From positions 930,001 through 994,000 of the forward strand of contig JAYJMM010000123.1 of assembly GCA_037349105.1 (NCBI GenBank): a DNA stretch of 64,000 nt, written 5' to 3'. The DNA comes from Limnomonas spitsbergensis. Lineage: Eukaryota; Chlorophyta; Chlorophyceae; Chlamydomonadales. Below, piece after piece: positions 1 to 10,200 of this stretch. The notes beneath the pieces were generated by a model, which was not told where the DNA came from, made no database searches, and saw only the letters and a program-made list of their open reading frames with translations. The position numbers and the translations under genes are program-made. Numbering within the stretch: position 1 is the first letter of the stretch; the number at the start of each line of letters is the position of its first letter.

Positions 1-35
1 GCATGCTTAATCTTGCTCAGCCAAGTTGAGTTTTG

Positions 36-840
36 ACAGTCCAGCAGAGCATTATATTTGATGAATGGGATATAAAGAGGATTGGATCGGGTCTTACCAG
101 GCTCGAGCTCCTAGCAATCCAAATATCCAATGTCATTATGTGGCATCATACATTTCCACATCCCGCCAGGAGCATGGTTGTCAGGGACATGGCAGTCAGC
201 TATCATGTAATGGCTTTGGCAGGCTACCTCGACCAACGTTACAATTTTCATGAACAAAATGTCTAGCAGCTGTGCAACATTGGTTATGACAGCACAGCGG
301 GGGTGCAAAGGACAGGAAACAAGCCGTACTTAAATTTCCACTACCGCATACCTTCTCACCTGTTACATTAGACAGGTTTGCAAGGACTAATGACGGTACA
401 CCTCTGGGCCCTGCTGAAAAGGCTCGACCGCACGGGCACCCAAGTAATCGGTTGGGAGGAAAGAAATGAAAGTAAGGTACTAGGACGGAAAAAACAAAGA
501 AAAGGGGAAATAAAGTCAAGGGACACACAAACGGTTGGGACAGAAGGTCAATTATATGAAGCCCCAGCCTCTGAAATGTCTAGGCCGGAACGCTATCTAC
601 TACATCATCCACAAAAGCCAGGGCATCCCACCTTAGCCTGCCCTGGTATCAAACGTGGAAGTCTCTAGCACCGTCTAGGGGGCCTGCCCATCCCCGCTCT
701 TAGAGTTGATTTTGCAGGCTGGGGCATTAGAAGCAAGCATGTAGCACGTCCTCCACGCATACCCGCCTTCTCCCCGGTGAAGTTTTTACAGTCCAGCAGA
801 GCATCACATTTGATGCATGGGACATGTGCCCGTAAACTGG
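36..840 (+). repeat. Short dispersed repeat (AGTCCAGCAGAGCAT family), two copies
   Basis: Near-identical stretches of about 50 bp begin at 37 and at 788. Both start ACAGTCCAGCAGAGCAT and run through TTTGATG(A/C)ATGGGA. The copy at 788 continues through GACATGTGCCCGTAAAC. An inverted third copy lies at 57862-57915, inside an intron of the giant gene. All three can be translated to a similar short peptide (VQQSI-x2-D-x-WD), so they may be ends of one mobile element. No terminal structure or transposase is visible. Confidence 0.6.
395..640 (+). mobile_element. Dispersed repeat family R1, copy 1
   Basis: One of four copies of a repeat about 160-245 bp long. It starts with CACCTCTGGGCCCTGCT and runs through GGTTGGGAGGA(A/G)AGAAATGAAA, an A-rich AAAAGGGGAAATAAA segment, a GCCTCTGAAA segment, and ends near AAAAGCCAGGGCAT. 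There is no coding capacity. The size and A-rich interior would suit a SINE or MITE-type non-autonomous element, but I see no clear target-site duplication. Confidence 0.6.
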
Positions 841-1084
841 TACAGGCACCCCTGGCCCAGCATCACTGGCAGCAACGTGTGTCATGCTGCTGACCACGGC
901 GCCATTATAAAATGCCGGCCGTATTGATTGCACCGTGCCGTAGCCTCAAGTTTGTGAGCACACCAGCATTCGCCTTTTTGCTGGTGTAGCCTGCAGCAGC
1001 AAGAAAGAGGTTGAGCGAGATTTCTTGCCTGCATACTCTCCTAGAGTATGCACTGTCGTAAACCTGTGTACTGTAGGTAAGTTG

Positions 1085-1515
1085 TTGGGGGCTAGGCTCT
1101 TGAGGGCTGGGAAATCCGACTTCCTTTAATTCCGACCTTTTCTTTGCCCCTCTTTTTCATTTTCTTTCTCGTCGTCCCTTACGTTTCCAACCAGACAGTT
1201 TAATACTCATGTGGCCGGGCCTGTTTGAGCATGCCCAGAGGTGTGACGGCATAGACCTGTCAATGAGGTTACACCTCTGGGCCCTGCTCAGAAGGCTGGG
1301 AAAAGGCTTGGCCACATGGGCGCCCAACTACTCGGTTGGGAGGAGAGAAATGAAACAGTTTGTTCGGGGAAAATACAAATAAAAGGGGAAATAAATCAAG
1401 GGACATACAAAAGGCTGGGCAAGATGGAAAGTCGGCTAAGGACCAGGCCTCTGAAACGTTTACGCCTCGATGATAACTACCACATTGTACAAAGAAGCCA
1501 GGGCATAAACATGTG
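1085..1515. mobile_element. Dispersed repeat R1, two copies head-to-head
   Basis: An inverted copy (1085-1235, minus) and a direct copy (1268-1515, plus) of R1 face each other. They are separated by about 35 bp, so the start motif CACCTCTGGG appears as an inverted pair around position 1250. The plus copy carries the whole repeat, including the AAAAGGGGAAATAAA and GAAGCCAGGGCATAAAC parts. The minus copy is more diverged. This could fold into a long hairpin. Confidence 0.6.
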
Positions 1516-3149
1516 TGCCTAAGGATGATTAACCACAATTAATCTACCGGCATATCACGGTTAACGGCTGAGAGGGCTTGGTGCATCAAGCCCTGGTTGC
1601 TCAAGCTACCGAAGGCCAGTCAAGTTTTTGTTCAAGTTGACCTGGTAGCCTCCTGTTTTCTGACACGCCTGCCACGTTGAAGGGCGGGGGAGGGTATGGA
1701 GGTGCACACAGAGATGGTACCGTGTCACCGAGTGGAAGAAATTGGTACTTGTTAGGCACAGGCATGCATGCCACGAGCTCCCCGGCCGTGCACAACCGTG
1801 CCAGACCCGTGCCGAGACTACCGGAATGCAACGGTGCGAATGAAAGTGTAATCTGTCCTGCACCAAGAAGTGGCTCTGTGCCCCAATTTTTCCATCGAAC
1901 TTCTCACCCTGTCAGCATTACTAAGGAATCGATAAGGGAAGGTTGCCGTCCAGATCGCCGCAAACGATTTTAGATGGCAACGGCGGCGGACTCTCCAGCT
2001 ACTACGGCGTGCACACTGCTGTCGACTTGCCACGGGCGGGACAGACGTGAACTACGCAAGATCGACAAGAAGGACCTAACAGCAGCGGTGCTGCATGGGA
2101 AGAAGGAGCGTTCCCACTCGGGGCGCTGGAAATACACGTATGCGAACATCGTATATATCACAGACCAATCGAGCAGGTAACCATGCAAGGGCCGCGCACC
2201 GCGCAATTACCTCGCAGTCACTGTTAGGGAATCCCCCTTCATCTTGGAAATTAAAAAATCTTTTGCTTGCGGACGCGCCTTTCTACATCGCCCATGGCAC
2301 CCCGCGACCGTAACCGGGTGCCGCGAAACCGTAAAAATAATCAAATTTTAGATTGATCTGCCGGCAGGAGATCCCAGGAGGAAATCCGGCCTCAACGGGC
2401 TTCAGTCAAGATCCAATGCATCTGCCTGTCCTACCCCCCCATGGCCACTAGGTTCGAGGTCACCAGCTACGTGCTGCCAACTCAAATCCACAAAGCACTT
2501 CTGTCAGACGATGACTGGGGCGCACATGAAGCTGCTGCATGGCAGCGCAGAGAATACCCTGCCTCCTGCACGTCCCACACCATCCTCGTCGTGGATCAAA
2601 GCGGGTGTGCAAGGCATGGCTGCTCCTCACCTGTCTGTCCAGTTTGATCATTAATGCTTCCTTCAGAGCTGTCGCAGCGTGTTGGTGACCTCTCATTTAC
2701 ATCCAGGTCATTGGTTTCATCCTCTCTTTCAACTGTTTCTCATTGGCTTGGAATGAACGACCTAGCTGGTTAACCTCATTTCCATGCATGCTGCTCGGTT
2801 GCAAGGCCATTCTCATTTCCTCAGAATGTGAAGTTTTCCTTGAGCGGCGGTTCGACTTCATACCATGCACGCTGCAGGTCCATGCTCGTGACATCATTCC
2901 CATGCATGTTGCATGTCTATGCTCATGACCTCGTTGCCATGCATGCTGCACGCCCATGCTCATGACCTGATTCCCCTGCGTCATTCCCATGCATGCTGCA
3001 GGTCCATGCGAACCTGTGACGTGGAGAACTTCAGGACCAGGTCTGATCCATTGCCTAGCAGTGTTTGCCACGCACCATGGCATGAAACGTTTGCTGCAGT
3101 TTTGCCATCATGACTTGACCAGGCCTTTTGCAGTGTTATTCAGCCTTAC

Positions 3150-5521
3150 TTGTCTGATTGCCGTTCTCAGCGGCTCCATGGCGCTGGACCTGTTTCATGC
3201 AGTTTTGCCACCTGGACTTGTCTGACGCAAATTTGCCACCTTGATATGACCAGGTCAGATGCCGTGTTTGCCACTATGGCTCTCGACCTTGTGGGACGCC
3301 AGATCGACCAGCATGCCCTGACACTCACCGACGTCGTGTCTCTTATTGAGATGCGGGACGTTGCGACTACCGTGCTAGAGCGAGAGCCAATCACCAATGT
3401 CCTGTACAACAAGATGCTGCGATTGAAAAAGGATGCACGTCCAAGCCATGCCGGGAACTACATCCCTGCCCTCAAAGAGGCAGCCAGGATCATGGACACT
3501 GATCGTGACAACCGCACATGCGCGCTGCTGCTGGTGTTCTTGTCAGATGGCAGGCCCAGCGACAATGGACAGCGCATTGAGGAGCAGATGCACCAGCTTG
3601 CGCAGCAGTTTGGGAGCCAGCTCACGGTCGGCACCATTGGCTTCGGGGCCAGCCAGGGGGAGTTTCAGGTGCTCAAGACAATGGCGGACTCTGCGCATTC
3701 TGCGGGCTCGCACGGCGCGTTCACATATTCAGGCCAGTGCTCGGTCACCCTCAGCACAGCCATCAGTAGCCTAGGATCTCGCCTAAGCGCGACACGTTCA
3801 CGCATCACAGCACTGACAGCTCTCGCGGGCTCCCGCCAGGGCAGGGAGCAGCGGCCGCAGCGCCAGCGGGACTCTCCCCCTCTTCAGCACCGCTCTGCGG
3901 CTGCTGCTGCTGCCGCCAGGGAATCCATCAACACCGATGAATGGTGGCTGTACACCGGGAACACGACCCGGATCTGTGCTGACTGGGGTGGCAAATCTCG
4001 TGGCTGGGTTTCGGGCCCGATATGCCTGAAGGACAGCAGAGCTCCGACGCATCCAAATTGCAGCTCCGCCGTTGTCAAAGAGTGCAGCGTTGCCGTCCGG
4101 ATTGATGAGCTGGGCCGGGGCGCGGAGAGGGTCGTCTTCGAGCTGCGGTTGTTTGATTACTCGCCGGCAGGAGCCATTGTGCCCATCGGGGAGAAGCTGG
4201 TTGCGAAGGAGAGCGCCTTTGTTGAGGACGATTGCCTGAACAAAGAGTTCCACTACGTCTTCTGCAAAACGCAGCAGCAGGCGGGCAGGTTCGCCCGCAA
4301 GTTCAATGAGAGGATTGCATCGGTAAGTTGTCTTTTATGTATTCATTTTTAGTCTCTTGGCCATGGAGCCCGCAGGGACTTTGTAAAATGCCAACACCAA
4401 TGTCTTTTATGCTGCTCGTTGTGTTGAATGGCTAAAACTTAACCTGAACCAGCAGTTGATTAGCTAGTTTTATAATTGCACTTGAGGGCACTGACGGTGA
4501 AGGAATATAAGCAATTCGGTAAATGTACCGGTATAATGATCCATTTATGAAATTGCGAGCACCCCTAGGGCATCTTCTAGACAGCAGTTTCTGATCAACC
4601 GAGTTTTGAAGGTGCTTCACCTACAACCCGCCTACAGCCCACAGGGCTTGATGCAGCATGCCCTGCAGACCGCAGTTTTATCCACCTGTCAGAGATCCAT
4701 CCATACCGTCCCACTTGGTCCAGTGGTGGCTGCCCAGCTGCCCAGGCTGCCCAGCTGCCCTGGTACCCTGGTGCCCTGCCCTGACCTGGTTTCCTGCCCT
4801 GGTGGTGGCTGCCCAGGGGTTTGACGAGCACTACAAATAAACGCTGTCCCTCAATCCCCCACCCTCTTTTCAGGCGTTTGCGCTTCAACGCTGGCTCGTG
4901 CCTGCCACAATTAGCTTTCTCTCTTGCTCTGTGTACGAGCTGTACGGATCAACGAAGGAGGAGTACTTGGCTGTCTTGGTCGAAAAAATGCTGGACAGGA
5001 GCAAGTGGACCAAATGGAATAACAACGCCGGGCACGTGTTTGGCGCCGCGTCCTCTCCTCCAGGCGTCCTGTGCGAGGATGAAGAAAAGAGTGCCGACAG
5101 CAACAATGAGGATGAGGCCGTGGAGTATCATCTGCCCGTCATTATGGAGGAATCAGATTCGGAGAACGGAGACGAGGACTTTGCGGAGCACCAGGACCAC
5201 GTCCTGCAGCCTCGCCACCCGCCCGGGAAAGTCAAACTCGGGCCCATCGTGGCGGAGGACTTCCCCCAAGCCTTCTCGCACTACACGCACCGCTACTCCC
5301 AACGTGCCAGCCTGGTGTGTGACCTGCAGGGGACATTAGATACATCGGTCTTCCCTGCTGTGTTTGAGCTCACGGATCCCGTGATCCATCATGCGTCCAT
5401 GCGGGGGCGACAACGTGTGTATGGTCGCACAGACCACGGCCAAAAGGGAATGCAGCAGTTCTTCCGCTCCCACCAATGCAATGCTTTGTGCCGGGCTCTG
5501 GGTTTGCCGTCGGACTACTAG
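3150..5521 (+). CDS. von Willebrand factor A / alpha-kinase domain protein (5' end uncertain)
   Basis: Two exons, 3150-4322 and 4874-5521, joined in phase 0 by a GTAAGT..TTTTCAG intron, give about 606 residues. Residues 45-215 resemble the C-terminal two thirds of a vWA domain, including the strand motif VFLSDGRPSD. Residues 320-606 form an atypical alpha-kinase (MHCK/eEF2K family) domain. It has a GRGAERVVFE nucleotide loop, the VAKES lysine (about 351), FNERIAS split by the intron, WNNNAG, AFSHYTHRYS, CDLQG (about 541), LTDPVIHH, and the zinc-binding FRSHQCNALC end. The family phosphorylates Ser/Thr; Dictyostelium VwkA has the same domain order. The DxSxS metal-site motif of the vWA domain is absent, so a first exon probably lies upstream or was lost. 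An acidic insert of about 75 residues splits the kinase domain. The first 40 residues look non-coding, and Met at 3276 is a possible start. Confidence 0.83.
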
Positions 5522-7209
5522 AGATGCATTGTTATCGGTGGCTCTGAACGGGCTTGTCTAGTTCTGGTGTCACCTTGGGCTCATCATTGGCCATGCATGT
5601 GATCTTGATGTGCCATGCCAGGCGCCAGTCACAATAGTACGACATTATGCATGGAACTTGTCGACTTAAATGTGATGCTTGACCTCTAACATTCACAGCC
5701 CTCAGTCAGGTATCAGTATATAATACCTTAAAACCGTAGATTCAATTATGAGGAAAGGCAAAGCAAATTACAGTACCATGGGTCTTTTACTACCGGTATA
5801 GTATGTGATTGTGTGATGCATTCCACATTTTTTTTATTCCTGGGATCTAAGTAGGGATTTTGCCAAGCCTCAAAAAATTAGACCACCGTAGAACGGGTTT
5901 TGACTCTGCTATTAATTAATTTTTGTTGGGGGTGCGTGGAGTTGATGCATGATAAAAAATATTTAACAACTACTTTTGGGGGTGCGTGGAGTAGTGTTTC
6001 CGGCACGAAATATAAAAACATCCAGCTGCGCCTGCGAGGAGTAGGGTACTTTTTGCCCGCGCGACGAATTTGATATATTAGTTTTCAACAGGGGTGCGTG
6101 GACCCTATCCGATTCTATGGCAATCATTCATTTGATATTTCTGTAAGCTTTCCCATGTCTTTCTTTTGCAGTCTAAGCCAGAACTATTCAGAATGATTGA
6201 ACTGGTTTTCAGGTTCAAGATTTGGAACCGGAGCACCCTTGTGGCCAGCAGCTACTGGGTTTTTCACTGCGCTCGAAAACGTCAGTTTGTCCCCTCAGAA
6301 GACTTGCGATTCGTCTGCAGTTTCAGTGCCAGCAGATTTATTTTGCTCCGAAACCGGTCCCCTTAACACTGGTTACACTTTCTGAGGGCTGGAACCCATA
6401 AATGGATTGTTAACTGCTTGTGCAAGCTTGAGGAGTAGGATAACAGCAATTCAAAGCTCTGAATTTTCTGACGGACGTTTTTTCACCCAACTCTTAAACG
6501 GGCGGTGACGATCACCTGGTGATGATAAAGTAGTCTCAAACTGATTATTTATCGGAGACTATTGCCAGTTTGAGCCTCCAAATGCCGTCATCGCTGTACC
6601 AATAGATCGTTCCCCCCCACGTCCTTCCATGTAAGTAGCAAATGCCGGCTGGATCACCCGAGCAGACTGGTGTCCACAGTTTCATTCTCAAGTTCTGTAA
6701 GTGCTGGAGCCGTCGACAAGGCGTGCAGGATTTAAAACACAAACCCTTTTAGATTTGTGCAAACGAGTGGATAGCAGTTTGCGTTTTCAAACCAGCAGAT
6801 CCAAAGGATTGGGATCCGTATCTGTCCCAAAGCAAGGTGGTCTTCAACCTACGAAACCATTTCACGTCGAATGTTTTCAATATCTTCAGATTCAGTGCAT
6901 AGAGACCGAAAGGCGTACTTTATTTAGAGCATGGCAAAGCGTGAGTGCACAAGTGGAGCGAACGTGGTCCTGACCATCAGGCCAGAATAAGCTGAGAGCG
7001 TATGGCTTTGGTGCTCTTGACTATCAGGCTATCAAGTCATGGAAAAGAAAGCATGCCGAGCTCCCACGGACTCATCCCCTACATATTCAAGACAGCAGTG
7101 GTGATGCATCCGCTGCCTCATCATCAGACAAGGTAATCGGCGGCTAGGCGTCCGCCGCCTCCTCTCATGGCGCCTGCCTAATGGAAGCTGGAACAATGCC
7201 TCCACCGCC
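5522..7209. other. Intergenic region between two convergent genes
   Basis: This lies between the 3' ends of the plus-strand kinase gene and the minus-strand dapB gene. I see no gene. The word GGGGGTGCGTGGA occurs near 5932 and 5979, with GGGGTGCGTGGA near 6091, as spaced copies in an AT-rich setting. Short open frames at 6166-6385 and 6701-6973 have no recognisable features. Confidence 0.6.
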
Positions 7210-7230
7210 TCATCTCATGGCACCGGCCTT
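7155..7230. repeat. Tandem duplication at the dapB stop codon
   Basis: The last codons of dapB and the following bases are present twice, about 44 bp apart. The plus-strand words CGCCTCCTCTCATGGCGCC (about 7160-7185) and CGCCTCATCTCATGGCACC (7206-7225) correspond. The second is the true end, Ala-Met-Arg-stop. The first lies in the 3' untranslated region. Confidence 0.6.
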
Positions 7231-10200
7231 GAGGACGTCCACCATGTTAAAGAGAGTCTGGTCACCGCCTTGCTGTATCTGAGAGGGAAATATTGCAGCA
7301 GGAGGAGGGGCACATGTTTCAGCGCTCAATTCCATATTTCCAGATTTTATTACGTGAAGTAGCCGGTCTGCCGGTTGCGGCAACTTTTCTTTTTGTGGGA
7401 TTACTGTCTGCTAGTTGAACCTGCCACTCTGCCAGCGTGTGTGGAGTACATTGCTGTTATTTAACAGACGCCGGGAAGGCTCGCGGAACTTGTACATGCA
7501 AACCGCGGAAGGATACCGGTAGGAATTTCTTATTCATCTAGTTCCAGATTTTGCAGTGAATGGGACGCACTGATGTGCCTGCTAGTCTGACGGTGTGGTG
7601 TCGCGCCTTATTGAGTGTTTGTAACTAGAACTTTGTATCCAGTCATCGCGGGTTGACAGAGAGGAGGACGGAGGGTTATAGACGACGCCATGCTGTTCAA
7701 AACCTATTACCACCCGACCTGGCTTTTGTGGTAGATATCGTTGAGGCGTCGACGTTCTCAGAGGCTGGAACTTCCTTTGCCTTTCTTTTTCAGCCTTTTG
7801 TCTGCCCCTTCACTTTATTTCCTCCTTTTCCTTTTTTCCCTGCCCCTTTTAGTTAGGCGCCCACATGGCGGAGCTTTTTAAGCAGGGCCCAGAGGAGTGA
7901 CGTCCTTGACCTATCTTGACAAAAAAAAACAAGCATCATAGCAAGCGTCGCACCTGTCTTGACAAAAACAAGCAAGCGTCCACTGTGCCCTCCGCATACG
8001 TTGTTCGTCCGACGACATTGTGCTGAAATTCGAAAGTTACCGAACCATCCGGGGAGACCAGCTGGTAGGTGTGGAATGCATGCCCCAGCAAGGCATCCTC
8101 AGGGACCTTCATCAGGGACACCTGAGGGGAAAGGGACATCCGTATATGGTCTTAACATAAATAGGAGACTTACAAAGCAAAGTACCGATGAGACGGATGG
8201 GTAATAGGGACAGATGACTCGGGAAGGCATGGGAACAGGAAAATGATACAGAACTACAGAGAGCATTTCCAATGACCCGAGATAGGTTGAAGAGGGCTGG
8301 CTGCAAGCAGGGACACATGCCCAAAGGGTAGTACAGGTTCTGGTCGACACAAATCGGAAAAGTATAGTTTGTGCACTGCCTGTTCTCATGAACAACCTCC
8401 ACTCAAGTCTCTCCCCAGCTATATAAGGTTATATCATTTCATGTCAGGCAAGAAAGCATCCCAAACACAAATCTACCTAAACCTGTAACCCTCATATAGT
8501 CATATGACATATTTCCCCCCCTGACCCCCCCACACACAAACAACCTCACCCTCTCAGATACCTCCCGGACCAGCCCCCCCCCCCCTCACCTGCTCGGATA
8601 CCTCCCGTACCAGCTTGATTTCAGAGACGTCGAACTTGAGGCCCAGCCCCTGGAAGCTCTCGACCACAGCCTTGGCAGTGCCAGAGGTGTCCTGTGAGAG
8701 ACAAGTGTGTAAGTGTTGGATTCTGGATAGAAAGTGTCAGGGACACAATCAGGAAATCGAACCAAAAGGAAGAAGACAGCCACCTCACCCACAGGCGTGT
8801 CTGTCTCTGTCCCTCAAATTGGCCATGCGCAAAGCCTGCCAGCAAAGCTCTTGCTGGCCTGTGCATTGAACTATACTTTGCATAACCTTTGAGGCTTTGC
8901 CTGATATAAAGAAAGGATCCATCCTCAAATGGCTTAACCCTCACCATCAATAAGCGAGGCCTTCAAAAGGACTCCTACGCGCTGCTCCAGCACCAATGAG
9001 TGCAACACTTACCTTTCCATGCCTATTGGGGAGATAGAACTCCCTAACCCCATTTTCCACTCTGCTCGCTGCCAGGTGGCCCCCATCCAGGACTAGGCGC
9101 ACATGCCCTAATCAATGCTATGTACGTGCCCATCCTACTGCCAGGCACATTAGCACCCACCCTCTTGCTGCTTTGATGGGAGTAAGTCACGCGCATGGCA
9201 CAGCCCTACTCAATGCCAGGCACCAGCCTAAACATTCTTACCGCTTTATGGGATTCCGTTACCTGCAGCCCTTCTCAATGCAAGGTACCTGCTCAGTCTA
9301 CTGTCACGCGCATGCATGAATCACCTTCTTGCTGCTTTGATGGGACTCAGTCACGCGCATGGTATACCCCGCGAATGCGCCTGGGAAGGTGGAGGCCATG
9401 CTCTGCATGGTGGCCTGAGCAGGAACATAGGAAAGGTGCAGTGTTTAGGTTATTTTGCTAGGAAATATTTGATGTTGCATACGGTATGCAAGTTCAATAA
9501 TTCTCTCGCCAGGGAATATTTCGTGTTCAGCATTCAGGTTCTTTGCTTGGGAGGCTTAGTTTGCTTTTGAATGTCGACTATTCAAGGATAATGGATATGG
9601 ATGTGTTGAGGTATCAAGCAAACTACAGCTCCCCTCTCAACGGGGACAGGCGCCTAACAACATTCATGCATTACAGCGTGAGCAAACGACAGCACAAACG
9701 CATAAGTGTATACGCGCTTCATTGCATAGCTGCATGGTTGTATGGCCGCATGGTCGCACCTGGAACGCTACAATCTGCTTTCCCATGTTGGGTGCGATGA
9801 CTGCATGCAGGCCGCAGCCCTGAACCTCCCGCGTGATACGCTCCCTGAACATACCAGCAGAGCAGTACTTCAGCAAGGCCTTCAGGGCTCAGGGACAGCA
9901 AACATAGTGGATCCACATCACGCGGCTGAGATACAAATGTCGAATTCCCTTAAGACACACATTGGGCACTGACGTTGCCAGCATCACTACAGCCCCACCA
10001 CTCCCTGCATCCTCACCTATCCCCACACCTATCCCCTGTCAGTCAGTTAGTCCTCCCACCTGTCTCCTCCCCACACCTATCCCCTGTCAGTCAGTTAGTC
10101 CTCCCACCTGTCTCCTCCCCACACCTATCCCCTGTCAGTCAGTTAGTCCTCCCACCTGTCTCCTCCCCACACCTATCCCCTGTCAGTCAGTTAGTCCTCC

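Larger units (their letters stand above)
1..3149. other. Intergenic DNA with dispersed repeats and a small array
   Basis: I see no convincing gene here; the open frames are short and unlike known families. The stretch holds three copies of a dispersed repeat and two copies of a second short repeat (separate entries). From about 2770 to 3010 a loose array of roughly 36-40 bp repeats the words CATGCATGCTGCA and CATGCTCATGACCT five or six times. From 3050 to 3270 degenerate words TTTGCCAC and TGACCAGG recur just before the kinase exon. An upstream exon of the vWA/alpha-kinase gene could lie here, but I could not find one. Confidence 0.6.

Noticed and set aside
4898..5521. Separate protein starting at a GTG codon in kinase exon 2
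   Set aside because: The reading frame is open back to the acceptor at 4873, and joining to the first exon restores the alpha-kinase domain without a gap.
7936..8139. dapB ending at the TAG/TGA just after SRQVRRLL
   Set aside because: A donor at 7953 and a further exon at 7278-7210 supply the conserved C-terminal NMVDVLKAGAMR and stop, in phase.
9664..9916. dapB exon 3 extended to about 9887 using a GAG/CC acceptor
   Set aside because: That choice leaves exons 2 and 3 out of phase. The TTCAG/G acceptor at 9844 restores phase and gives the length expected from plant homologues (GGDRERI..AVIAPNMGKQ).
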